From Vineibacter terrae (lineage in GTDB: Bacteria; Pseudomonadota; Alphaproteobacteria; Reyranellales; Reyranellaceae), in NCBI RefSeq assembly GCF_008039615.1, contig NZ_VDUZ01000065.1, positions 1 through 48,338 on the forward strand: a DNA stretch of 48,338 nt, read 5' to 3'. Each line of letters opens with the position of its first letter. Position 1 is the stretch's first letter. The notes under the pieces were generated by a model. The model was not told the origin of the DNA and did no database searches. It saw only the letters and a program-made list of their open reading frames with translations. Below are positions 25,014-31,916 of this stretch, one piece after another. Made by a program: the position numbers and the translations under genes.

Positions 25014-25159
25014 CGCCGCTGCTCCGCAGCCGCGCGCGGCGACGCATCTGGGGCCAGCGCCAGGTCACGAAAAGCCCCGGCAACTGCACGCGTGGCGGCT
25101 AGGCTACTGCGGCCGGCGTCACAGAGGAGGTCAGCCGCCAGGATGGGACGTGGTGTCAT
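25007..25159 (-). CDS. 50-residue protein coupled to the DpdA-like gene
   Basis: A short frame starting MTPRPILAADLLCDAG. The ATG at 25159 has GGAG upstream, and the end overlaps the DpdA-like start by seven bases. The composition is Ala/Arg rich with one helix. The tight overlap suggests coupling with the downstream modification enzyme. It may be a leader gene or a small partner. Without homologues it stays a candidate only. Confidence 0.35.
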   Translation of the reverse strand: MTPRPILAADLLCDAGRSSLAATRAVAGAFRDLALAPDASPRAAAEQRRC

Positions 25160-25212
25160 CGCCCCACTCCGCTGCTGGACGCCGGCCTTCTCTCCGTGCA
25201 ACCATCAGAATC

Positions 25213-25896
25213 ATGGGGGAGAATGGCAAGGTCTGGCTGATCGTCGCGGCAATTGCTTTCGCGGCGTTTGTGCTTGGCAGCTTCCTGACGCCAAGCTTCG
25301 AGTGGTGCAGCGCAGGCCCTGCCGAACAACGCAAGACCCATCTCGGGTTCACATGCGACGCCTGGATCCAATCGATCTCTCAGCTGCTTGGCGGCGTCGC
25401 TACGCTGATTGCCGTCGTAATGACGCTGAACCACGGCAAGCGCGAAGCAGCCGAAGAGTCCAAACGGAAGCTTGCGGCAATTGGGTACGAATTGGCCGCC
25501 GTCGAGCACGTCCTCAGAACTGCGTGGAGAAATATCATCCAACAAACTAACGACTTCCGGGCCAACAAGCCGGGTCGCGACATCTTGTCGAGAGAGTACG
25601 TGATCGAAGTTACGAACACGCAACCGCCGATCACGACGCACATATTCGCGACTGTCGGCGCCGAGGTCTCCCACTTGCCGACCGACGATGCTCGTGCAGC
25701 GATCGAGGCATCTGCTTCGATCAGGGAGTGGACCTCGTCCTTCAGGCGACTGCATGCTCGTCTTACTGACGATGAGGGCACCAACGTCGGAATTGTGGAC
25801 GGCTTTGCCTTGCAGTGCTTCATGGCAGCGCGAGATTGTGCCCGGGCCGTCGAAGGGATCGAGCGCTTCACGGGCCTGAAGATCGCCCATGAATGA
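25213..25896 (+). CDS. Two-helix membrane protein on the opposite strand, moron candidate
   Basis: A 227-residue protein encoded against the direction of the leftward early operon. It has a first membrane helix (about 7-28, LIVAAIAFAAFVLGSFL), a short outer loop with two Cys, a second helix (about 55-75, LLGGVATLIAVVMTL) and a long cytoplasmic part rich in charged residues. Only a weak ribosome site precedes the ATG. The composition is slightly less GC-rich than its neighbours. Such opposite-strand genes in prophages are often expressed from the lysogen. The function is unknown. Confidence 0.6.
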   Translation: MGENGKVWLIVAAIAFAAFVLGSFLTPSFEWCSAGPAEQRKTHLGFTCDAWIQSISQLLGGVATLIAVVMTLNHGKREAAEESKRKLAAIGYELAAVEHVLRTAWRNIIQQTNDFRANKPGRDILSREYVIEVTNTQPPITTHIFATVGAEVSHLPTDDARAAIEASASIREWTSSFRRLHARLTDDEGTNVGIVDGFALQCFMAARDCARAVEGIERFTGLKIAHE

Positions 25897-25964
25897 TAGA
25901 ATAAGTAACAAGCTATCGTGGGCGCCATCAGCATAGTCGGGATGGGCGCCAAGAAGGGGGAGTA

Positions 25965-26216
25965 TCACGCCCCAGTCTCCTGAATGGCCCGCCGCAGTTG
26001 CAGGCCGGTCAACCAGTCGGTGCCGCCGATCGCAGCGACGCCCTGCTGCTCGCCGACGCGGGCCATAAACACCGACCCGAGGCCGGGCATGTGCTGGCGC
26101 TTGCCGCACCAGGCCAGCCAGTCGCGCAGCAGCGCCGTCATTTCGACGAGCGCGCCGTGCTGGACAGCGACACGCTCGGCCCACCATTGATCGAACAGAG
26201 ATTGCGGCGCGCCCAT
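25965..26216 (-). CDS. Small early phage protein of unknown function
   Basis: An 83-residue protein starting MGAPQSLFDQWWAERV. It is helical and rich in Trp (LRDWLAWCGKRQHMPG, FMARVGEQQGV, GTDWLTGLQLRRA). The pattern has the look of a small winged-helix DNA-binding domain, but no family match is certain. It shares its first base with the stop of the cupin gene. It is the first gene after the opposite-strand membrane gene. Confidence 0.45.
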   Translation of the reverse strand: MGAPQSLFDQWWAERVAVQHGALVEMTALLRDWLAWCGKRQHMPGLGSVFMARVGEQQGVAAIGGTDWLTGLQLRRAIQETGA

Positions 26217-26761
26217 CACGGCGCCGCCCGGTTCAGCGCCGCGCCGATGCGCGCCGTCTGCCACCATTTCGTGTGGCTGCCGTTTGCCTCAAGGTGCGGC
26301 ACGAACACCACCGCCGCGGTGCCGTCGCCGTCCGGCCCCGGGCGCAGGAAGCCCCACCCCTTGCTGTTGGCCCTATGGGCGAACAGCGACCAGCTCGACG
26401 TCGTGCCGGGCCGGAACGCGATGATGCGGTGGAAGTCGGCGCCGCGCAGCATGTAGGGCAGGAACGGCCTGCGCATGCGCACCCGCATCACGCGGCCGTG
26501 CTGGTCGAAGCCATCGAGCCGCGCCTCGCGGTAGCCGCCGGCCAGCGGCAGCGCGATGGCGCGCGGCCAGGGATGATCATGCAGGCCGCGGTCAGGGTCA
26601 GGCCGCAGGTAGTGGTGCAGGTAAATCGTCCAGCCTGCGACCTGGCCGACATAGTAGCGCTCGAACAGCGGCACCTGCGTCGCGTCCGTCTCGCTCACCT
26701 CGGCCATGATGATCCGGCCCGGCAGGCGCCCGGCCCACCGGTACAGCAGCCTACGCAGCAT
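26216..26761 (-). CDS. Cupin-fold phage protein
   Basis: A 181-residue protein. The ATG at 26761 overlaps the DnaA-like gene end. The middle part shows DRGLHDHPWPRAIALPLAGGYREARLDG (about 68-95) and GADFHRIIAFRPGTTSSWSLF (about 117-137). The HxH with a later His is the metal-binding pattern of cupins. Phage relatives of unknown function carry the same HDHPW block. An enzyme acting on a nucleotide, sugar or small molecule is possible. No substrate can be named. Confidence 0.6.
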   Translation of the reverse strand: MLRRLLYRWAGRLPGRIIMAEVSETDATQVPLFERYYVGQVAGWTIYLHHYLRPDPDRGLHDHPWPRAIALPLAGGYREARLDGFDQHGRVMRVRMRRPFLPYMLRGADFHRIIAFRPGTTSSWSLFAHRANSKGWGFLRPGPDGDGTAAVVFVPHLEANGSHTKWWQTARIGAALNRAAP

Positions 26762-27437
26762 CCCCCGTCTCCATCCTCTTGAGAGTCCACACCCGGCCGC
26801 GCACCAGGGCCGGCAGCTCGGCCGGCAGCTCGAATTGCTGCCGCAGGCCGGGCCACGACGCATGCACCGATCCCGCGCGCACGCGGTCGTGGGCGGCCTT
26901 GATGGCGTAATTGACGCTGGTGTGGTCGATGCCGCCGACATGCATGCCGATCCGGGCCAGGGTCATGTCGGCCCGCATCTCGGCCAGCAGCGCGCACACC
27001 ATCTGCCGCGGCCACGACAGAGACCGCGACCGGCGGCGCGCGACCACCTCCTCGATCCTGATACCGTGCGCCTCGGCGACGGCCGCCAGGACGTCACAGG
27101 CCACGGCGTCGGCCTCGAATGTCAGGAGCGCTTCCAGGTGCCGGATCTGCGCCAGGCACGCCGCACCCGCGCGACGCAGCACCTCGATCGTATCGCCGGC
27201 CAGGGCGAGCTCGTCGTGCAAGGCCGCGATCATGCCGCGCGCCTCGGCCAGTTCGCGACGCAGCGCCTCATGCGAGGCATCGGCACCGACACTGCGCAGC
27301 GGCTCTATCTTGCCGGGCGGCAGCGGCCCCTCGACGCTCGCCGCGGGCCCATGCACCCGCCCGCCCCGCACATAGCTGGGCGCGCGCCGCATCACCGAGT
27401 CGGCCGGCACGCGCGTGGCCAATTGCAGCGCGTGCAT
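26751..27437 (-). CDS. DnaA domain IV-containing replication protein
   Basis: A 228-residue protein. Residues 115-190 match the origin-binding domain IV of DnaA: IRIEEVVARRRSRSLSWPRQ, MTLARIGMHVGG and GGIDHTSVNYA (168-178), equal to the DnaA signature GGRDHTTV. The AAA+ ATPase part is absent; instead residues 1-110 hold a basic start and a coiled coil. It can bind DnaA boxes but cannot load a helicase by itself. It may mark the phage origin or compete with host DnaA. It overlaps the next upstream gene by one base. Confidence 0.75.
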   Translation of the reverse strand: MHALQLATRVPADSVMRRAPSYVRGGRVHGPAASVEGPLPPGKIEPLRSVGADASHEALRRELAEARGMIAALHDELALAGDTIEVLRRAGAACLAQIRHLEALLTFEADAVACDVLAAVAEAHGIRIEEVVARRRSRSLSWPRQMVCALLAEMRADMTLARIGMHVGGIDHTSVNYAIKAAHDRVRAGSVHASWPGLRQQFELPAELPALVRGRVWTLKRMETGDAA

Positions 27438-28066
27438 CACGTCACCAGACCGAAATCCAGCGCCTGGCGCTGCGTGAGCCGCAGCGCGCGCTGGATGCCG
27501 CGATCGCTCATGCCGTGCTGGCGCCACTCGTCGACGCGCCGCGCCGTCGCCAGCAGCGCCGGCCGCGGGTCGAGCCGCTTGGCCGGCAGGATCAGCATCG
27601 CGCGCCGCGCCGCCGCCGACTCGGCATCCGCCGGTGCCCGTGCCGTCACCGCGGTCCACGGCGTCCAGCCATCGCCGGACCTGACCCGGATCTGCCGGGC
27701 ATTGCCGCCGTGCCGGATCACCTCGATCTGCCCGGCCTTCGCGAGACGCTGCAGGCGATCCGTCATCATCGTGACGGCCGAGGCTTCGGTGAGGTCGCTG
27801 CGCATGTGGCCGGTCATCACGAGCTGCTCGACCAGGTCGAGATAGCGCGGGCACGGGCGCTGCGCCGTGGCCGCCTCGCGCAGATGCGCCAGCACGACCG
27901 AATCGGCCTGGGCTTCCGCTGCCGCGCGCGCCTCGGCCAGCGCCGCGCGCCGCTGCGCCGACCGCGCCCGTGCCAGACGTTCGCTCGGCGAGCGCACGCG
28001 CTTCTTTACGCCGGCTTCGGCGCGGGCCGATATGCGGGCGTAGGCCTCTTGCTCGCGCTCAAGCAT
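27437..28066 (-). CDS. Putative winged-helix DNA-binding phage protein
   Basis: A 209-residue protein. The ATG at 28066 overlaps the preceding stop region; an earlier ATG at 28087 is also possible. The first 60 residues are a basic Ala-rich helix. The middle part (about 70-120) reads LVEQLVMTGHMRSDLTEASAV then RLQRLAKAGQIEVIRHGG, the helix-helix-wing pattern of a winged helix. The end has a second short helix-turn-helix (WRQHGMSDRGIQRALRLTQRQ). It probably regulates early genes or acts at the origin. Confidence 0.5.
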   Translation of the reverse strand: MLEREQEAYARISARAEAGVKKRVRSPSERLARARSAQRRAALAEARAAAEAQADSVVLAHLREAATAQRPCPRYLDLVEQLVMTGHMRSDLTEASAVTMMTDRLQRLAKAGQIEVIRHGGNARQIRVRSGDGWTPWTAVTARAPADAESAAARRAMLILPAKRLDPRPALLATARRVDEWRQHGMSDRGIQRALRLTQRQALDFGLVT

Positions 28067-28430
28067 CGGGCGGCGTCCACGCGTCATCGCCCGTCAGCGA
28101 CAGGTGCAGCCGCGCGCCCTGCACCGCCGCCACGAGGTCGGCATCGTCCATCGCCCGCAGCCGCCGCGCGATGTACTCGCGCAAGGCGGGCGTGAGCGCC
28201 TCGGCATACAGCGCGGCGAGGTCCGCGAAATGCTGGAAGATCGACCGTGTGCTGCAGTCGGCCTTGCGCGCGATATCCTCGGCCTTGGGCCGCAGCACGC
28301 CGTCGACGATCATGCGCCGCGTCGCCTCCAGTATCCGAACCCGCGTGCGCTCGGCGCGCCGCATGCGACCGTCAATCTTCGCCGGCGTCGTTTCCGTCGC
28401 GGCCTCGACACCCTCAACCTGATCCGTCAT
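28059..28430 (-). CDS. Truncated TetR-like DNA-binding protein
   Basis: A 123-residue protein. Residues 30-80 match the TetR N-terminal domain (RRAERTRVRILEATRRMIVDG, then AEDIARKADCSTRSIFQHFADLAALYAEAL). TetR proteins usually have about 190-210 residues with a ligand-binding dimer domain; here only some 40 residues follow. It is thus a minimal DNA binder. It overlaps both neighbours by a few bases in the leftward early operon. TetR-fold regulators are rare among phage early genes. The target is unknown. Confidence 0.6.
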   Translation of the reverse strand: MTDQVEGVEAATETTPAKIDGRMRRAERTRVRILEATRRMIVDGVLRPKAEDIARKADCSTRSIFQHFADLAALYAEALTPALREYIARRLRAMDDADLVAAVQGARLHLSLTGDDAWTPPDA

Positions 28431-29035
28431 CGCCCTTTCCCCTTCTCGGCCAGCCGCGCCTGCAGGCTGATGCGCCGCGCCCGCTCGCGCTTGAGCTGCG
28501 TCTCGCGCCTGATGCCTGCCACGCTCATGTTGTGGACAACGTCGATCGCCGCGCGCTGCTCGGCCGCGAGCATGGCGATGCGCTCTTCCTGCGGATCCTC
28601 CAGCGCCGCCCACAATTCATCGGACCGCTTGCGCAGGTCAGCCACCAGGGCGCGCATCTGCTGCCGCTCACGCGCACACACCGATCCATCAGCCATGGCC
28701 TGCCGGAACGCGCCGGACAGATCCCCGACCGCCTCGACGCAATCGAGCAGCAGCGCGCGCGGATCGGCCGGCGCCGGCGCACTCATCGGCTGCACGCGCT
28801 CGCAGGCCAGCCGCAGGTGCGTCAGGAGCGGCGGCGTGCCGCCCGCCTTCGCGATCGCAGCCGACAACTGCACGGCGTCGACATAGAGCACCTCGCGGGT
28901 CTCATCGGGGTTGCTGCACGCCCGCAGATGCCCCGATGATTTGCCGGTGGCGGCCTCGGCGCCGGCATCGCCCAGCATCGCCAGCGACTGTTGCAGCGCC
29001 TCGTGATGCGAGCCGGGTTCCCTAAGCTTGGTCAT
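28427..29035 (-). CDS. CII-like phage regulatory protein
   Basis: A 202-residue protein with AGGAG nine bases before the ATG. Residues 10-75 read LQQSLAMLGDAGAEAATG, GHLRACSNPDE and VDAVQLSAAIAKAGGTPPL, the arrangement seen in a family of small proteobacterial phage regulators with a non-canonical helix-turn-helix and a SDPD-like turn. Residues 110-200 are helical and charged (coiled-coil like). Its position, second after Cro-like and zinc-finger genes, is that of lambda CII. The regulatory role is inferred. Confidence 0.5.
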   Translation of the reverse strand: MTKLREPGSHHEALQQSLAMLGDAGAEAATGKSSGHLRACSNPDETREVLYVDAVQLSAAIAKAGGTPPLLTHLRLACERVQPMSAPAPADPRALLLDCVEAVGDLSGAFRQAMADGSVCARERQQMRALVADLRKRSDELWAALEDPQEERIAMLAAEQRAAIDVVHNMSVAGIRRETQLKRERARRISLQARLAEKGKGR

Positions 29036-29103
29036 GTGACTCCTACGCTCCGATTGACGGCGACGCGGTGCCGCCGAACTGGTTGATTGCCGGTATGAGC
29101 CTG

Positions 29104-29655
29104 CTACGCCGCCTTCCCCGCCAACCGCGCCTCGACCGCGTGCAGGCGCGGCATCAGGTCGGCGATGCCCTGGTTGACGTCGCCGAGCTGCGCGGACAGC
29201 GTCTTGGCGCGGGCCGCGAGGGCATCGAGATCGCGGCGCAGCGCCTCGAGCTCGGGGTCGGATCGGATGGGCCCATAGGCCAGCTCGCGCAGGCGCACGA
29301 CGCAGGCGGCCGGCACCTTGGACTCCTCGGCCACGCGCCGATCGGAATCGGGCGTGAGGTCGCGCGGCATCGTCGCCGCGGCCAGGGCCGGCGCGGCTGC
29401 TTTCGTCGTCATCAGGTCCACCTTGCTGCGCTTGCGTCGGCTGTCGCTGCAGGCCGGGCAGCGGTTGTGCCGCGCTCGGCCGAAATCGACGGTCCAGCCC
29501 AACCGCCGCATGTGCTTGAGCACCATTTCCGGGTTGTGGACGCCGGTCAGCGCGTGATCCTGATAGGCATCGCACTGGCCGCAGACGACATGGGCGAAGG
29601 TTCGCCGCTGCCCGTCGCTACAGGCCGATTGCAGGCTGTACGGCAACTTGAGCAC
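29104..29655 (-). CDS. Zinc-finger-like early phage protein
   Basis: A 183-residue protein starting MLKLPYSLQSACSD. It has two Cys pairs, CGQC (25-28) and CPAC (66-69), about 40 residues apart, likely binding one zinc, with HNPEMVLKHMRRLGWTVDFGRARHNR between them. This layout is common in phage proteins next to the immunity region. The C-terminal half is helical with heptad pattern (about 130-180). It may bind DNA or a host protein. No named family is recognised. Confidence 0.5.
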   Translation of the reverse strand: MLKLPYSLQSACSDGQRRTFAHVVCGQCDAYQDHALTGVHNPEMVLKHMRRLGWTVDFGRARHNRCPACSDSRRKRSKVDLMTTKAAAPALAAATMPRDLTPDSDRRVAEESKVPAACVVRLRELAYGPIRSDPELEALRRDLDALAARAKTLSAQLGDVNQGIADLMPRLHAVEARLAGKAA

Positions 29656-29659
29656 GCCG

Positions 29660-29893
29660 CTACCCCGCTGCCTGGGCCGCCGGCGCTGCTGCGACAGGCG
29701 CCGGCGTGCTCGGCACCCAATCGGCTATTGCCTGCTGCACGCGCTCGACGACCGACAGCGTGGTGTCCCGGCCCCTACGCAGGTCGAAGACAAAGCCAGG
29801 ATCGTTCAGCGCGCGGCGGCCGAACGCGGTGGCACTCTCGCCGGATGACTGCAGGTGCGCCTCTACGCAGGCGCGGAACTCGGCACGGGTCAT
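29660..29893 (-). CDS. Cro-like DNA-binding protein
   Basis: A 77-residue protein starting MTRAEFRACVEAHLQSSG. Residues 3-58 fit a small Xre/Cro helix-turn-helix (ESATAFGRRALNDPGFVFDLRRGR), followed by an Ala/Pro-rich tail. It is divergent from the repressor gene across three operators, exactly where lambda has cro. It is the first gene of the leftward early operon. It would act at the same operators to switch off repressor synthesis. The family is inferred from place, size and pattern. Confidence 0.6.
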   Translation of the reverse strand: MTRAEFRACVEAHLQSSGESATAFGRRALNDPGFVFDLRRGRDTTLSVVERVQQAIADWVPSTPAPVAAAPAAQAAG

Positions 29894-29905
29894 GGTGGTG
29901 CCACC

Positions 29906-29932
29906 GTAATAGGCCAATCCCTATCGCGTCAA
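29906..29932 (-). promoter_or_regulatory. Leftward early promoter (PR-equivalent)
   Basis: On the minus strand TTGACG (29927-29932) and TATTAC (29906-29911) are separated by 15 bases. The -35 box lies in the gap between operators O1 and O2, and the -10 box overlaps O1, so the bound repressor must block it. The same arrangement, nearly base for base, occurs at the rightward promoter near 32440. Spacing is shorter than the ideal 17. Confidence 0.5.
29908..29925. promoter_or_regulatory. Operator O1 (repressor/Cro site)
   Basis: An 18-base site AATAGG-N6-CCTATC, dyad symmetric except for the last base. It is the site nearest the Cro-like gene and overlaps the -10 box of the leftward promoter. 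Confidence 0.75.
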
Positions 29933-29948
29933 TAGGCATAAACCTACT
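29931..29948. promoter_or_regulatory. Operator O2 (repressor/Cro site)
   Basis: An 18-base site AATAGG-N6-CCTACT, centred 23 bp from O1. It is the least symmetric of the group and flanks the -35 box of the leftward promoter. Confidence 0.75.
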
Positions 29949-29955
29949 GGCCACG

Positions 29956-29973
29956 AATAGGACGATGCCTATT
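29956..29973. promoter_or_regulatory. Operator O3 (repressor/Cro site)
   Basis: An 18-base perfect dyad AATAGG-N6-CCTATT, centred 25 bp from O2 and ending ten bases before the repressor ATG. It is placed to control the repressor's own promoter, like lambda OR3. Confidence 0.8.
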
Positions 29974-29983
29974 GTCTGACGCC

Positions 29984-30709
29984 ATGGCCGTGAAACTTGA
30001 TGCACCCCGCAAGCTGATTGTCGACACGATCGGCAAGCGGCCCGACCTCGACCTGAAAAAGGTTTCGCTGAAGGCCGACTTGAACCACGCGTATCTTCAG
30101 CAATTCATCTACCGCGGGGTTCCCGCCAACCTGCCGGAAAGCGTGCGCGAAGCGGTCGGCAAGATCCTCAGCATCCCGCCCGACGCCTTGAAGGGAAAAG
30201 GCAAAGCCCGCGCCGGCCGCCAAACGCAGGTCGACCAGACGCCCGATCAGCCGCCGGTCATCGGCGACGCGTCATCAGTGCGAGTCCCTGAATTCGACGT
30301 CAGGGCAGCGATGGGGCCAGGCGGCTCCCTGATCGAGATCGACGACGCCACAGCGTCCGACGCTGTGGTCGGCGAATACAGCTTTCCCAGGGACGGGTTT
30401 CGCCAGCTCTACGGTGCGCCGCCTGATGCGGTCAGGATCATATCCGTGGTCGGCGACAGCATGACCCCCACCCTCTTCCCGGGGCAAAAGGTCATGGTCG
30501 ACCTGACCGACCGCCGCCCTTCGCCGCCCGGGATCTTCGTGGTCTACGATGGCCTGGGACTGGTGCTGAAACGCGTCGAGGTCGTGTTCGGCTCGGACCC
30601 GCCACGGGTGCGGATCAGCTCCGACAACCAGAACCACGCGCCTTACGAACGCACCCTGGACGAGGCACATATCAACGGTCGCGTCATCGGGGTGTGGGCC
30701 CGGCTATAG
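29984..30709 (+). CDS. CI-type repressor with S24 (LexA-like) autoprotease domain
   Basis: Main immunity repressor. With the ATG at 29984 it has 241 residues (an upstream TTG lies inside operator O3). Residues 8-65 form the DNA-binding domain (KKVSLKADLNHAYLQQFIYRG). A linker with a possible cleavage site (RAAMG, 107-111) leads to the S24 domain: VVGDSMTPTL (155-164, Ser159) and LVLKRVEV (193-200, Lys196) are the catalytic pair. SOS-induced RecA should trigger self-cleavage and induction. Five matching operators flank the two early promoters. Its stop overlaps that of a convergent S24-like gene. Confidence 0.88.
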   Translation: MAVKLDAPRKLIVDTIGKRPDLDLKKVSLKADLNHAYLQQFIYRGVPANLPESVREAVGKILSIPPDALKGKGKARAGRQTQVDQTPDQPPVIGDASSVRVPEFDVRAAMGPGGSLIEIDDATASDAVVGEYSFPRDGFRQLYGAPPDAVRIISVVGDSMTPTLFPGQKVMVDLTDRRPSPPGIFVVYDGLGLVLKRVEVVFGSDPPRVRISSDNQNHAPYERTLDEAHINGRVIGVWARL

Positions 30710-31192
30710 CGGCCGGTACACCGCGAAGGCGCGCCCACGGATACGCATCTCCGAGAGTGGCACCTCGACCGATTCATAGCGGGCGTTGTCCGGTGACATT
30801 CGCACCCGCACCGGCCGGTCCCCGTGTATCACCTCGATCCGCCTCAGGATGAGGCCGACGCCGTCCCACACGGCAAAGACGCCGGGCGGTGACGGACACC
30901 TGTCGTTCGTGTCGATCATGACCCGCTGACCTGATCGCAACGTCGGGTGCATCTCGTCGCTCACCACGGCGACCACAATGACATCGCTGCGCCCGGCTAC
31001 ACCCTCGACTACGCCACCGCGCGACACCACGCTAACATCACTCGACACGCTTCCCTCCCCAACGCCTTCGGGGACTCCTTGGGCCGCGCGAGTTTCAGAA
31101 CATGCTTTGGCGAAGAGCCATCGGCGCAGACCGGTCCGCAATCTTCCTGTCACACCACCGTGAAAAATTCCAGCGCCCGCGTGCACACGCAT
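30704..31192 (-). CDS. Catalytically dead S24-fold paralogue of the repressor
   Basis: A protein of up to 162 residues; the start is uncertain (ATG at 31192, or a later GTG). The last 95 residues align with the repressor C-terminal domain, including DRCPSPPGVFAVWDG beside DRRPSPPGIFVVYDG. The catalytic motif reads VVSDEM (residues 76-81) instead of VVGDSM, so Ser is Glu80. The Lys position is Arg (GLILRRIEV). No helix-turn-helix precedes it. It could pair with the repressor as a non-cleavable partner, or be an antirepressor. Convergent with the repressor by six bases. Confidence 0.6.
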   Translation of the reverse strand: MRVHAGAGIFHGGVTGRLRTGLRRWLFAKACSETRAAQGVPEGVGEGSVSSDVSVVSRGGVVEGVAGRSDVIVVAVVSDEMHPTLRSGQRVMIDTNDRCPSPPGVFAVWDGVGLILRRIEVIHGDRPVRVRMSPDNARYESVEVPLSEMRIRGRAFAVYRPL

Positions 31193-31226
31193 AGGTGAAT
31201 CATCCTGATTGGATCAGACTTGCCTG

Positions 31227-31261
31227 CGTAAATTTACGTCGATTGAACGTATACTTACGTT
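31227..31261. promoter_or_regulatory. Operator pair of the second regulator
   Basis: Two inverted repeats share CGTA-N4-TACG: one perfect 12-base palindrome at 31227-31238, and AACGTA-TACT-TACGTT at 31246-31261. Their centres are 21 bp apart, two helical turns. They lie between the divergent S24-like gene and the second regulator gene and differ completely from the AATAGG operators, so they likely bind the second regulator. Confidence 0.65.
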
Positions 31262-31298
31262 TACCAGCTGCAGGTGCCCCAATGGGAAACTTCCCCGC

Positions 31299-31913
31299 AT
31301 GGGGCAGAGTCAGTTAGCATCCAATCTTGTGCGTATCATCGGCGAGCGCGGCCTGACGGATGCCGGCCTTTCCAAGAAGGCCGGGCGTCATCCCTCGACG
31401 GTGTACAACATCACTTCCGGCCGCTCGAAGCATCCGCGGCACGACACCGTTCGCGACCTCGCCAGGGCGTTAGGCGTCACGGAACAAGAGCTGACGAGCG
31501 CGCCTCGCACCGCCGGCATCGACCTGATCGGCAATGCTCGCGATGATGGCAAGATCAAGCGCACCCGGCTACAGGTGCTGTCAGTCGATGACCTCGACGT
31601 GCCGGTCGCCGGGCGCTATGAGGCCGTGCTGTTTCGCGGGGAATCCGCCGGCCGGTTCATCGACGGCGACCTGCTTTTCTTCCGCCGGCCGCGCGGGAAG
31701 GCGACGCTTGCCGAGGCCTTCTATCGAACGTCGGTCGTGCAGACGAGCTGCGGGCAATTGCTCATCGCGCTGGTGATGCCAGGCAAGAAAGCTGGCGTGG
31801 TCGAGCTGCACCCGATCGGCCGCGACGGCAAGGTCATCAGCGACCGCTGCCGGTGGGCAACGCCGATCGCGTGGATCCGCTGCGGCGGGTTTGATGCGAC
31901 CGCTGCCGAATGA
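31299..31913 (+). CDS. Second HTH regulator with degenerate S24-like domain
   Basis: A 204-residue protein starting MGQSQLASNLVRIIG. Residues 8-65 are an Xre helix-turn-helix (LTDAGLSKKAGRHPSTVYNITSG). The C-terminal part (about 100-165) keeps the S24 outline: LFRGESAGRFIDGDLLFF (111-128) in place of the GDSM block with Ser116 kept, but the Lys block reads LLIALVM, so Lys is Ala157. It should thus not self-cleave. GGGAAAC lies upstream of the ATG. Two CGTA-N4-TACG sites precede it, suggesting autoregulation. Confidence 0.7.
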   Translation: MGQSQLASNLVRIIGERGLTDAGLSKKAGRHPSTVYNITSGRSKHPRHDTVRDLARALGVTEQELTSAPRTAGIDLIGNARDDGKIKRTRLQVLSVDDLDVPVAGRYEAVLFRGESAGRFIDGDLLFFRRPRGKATLAEAFYRTSVVQTSCGQLLIALVMPGKKAGVVELHPIGRDGKVISDRCRWATPIAWIRCGGFDATAAE

Positions 31914-31916
31914 GCG

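Noticed and set aside
30704-31192. Active second LexA-like repressor
   Set aside because: Catalytic Ser and Lys are replaced and no helix-turn-helix is present.
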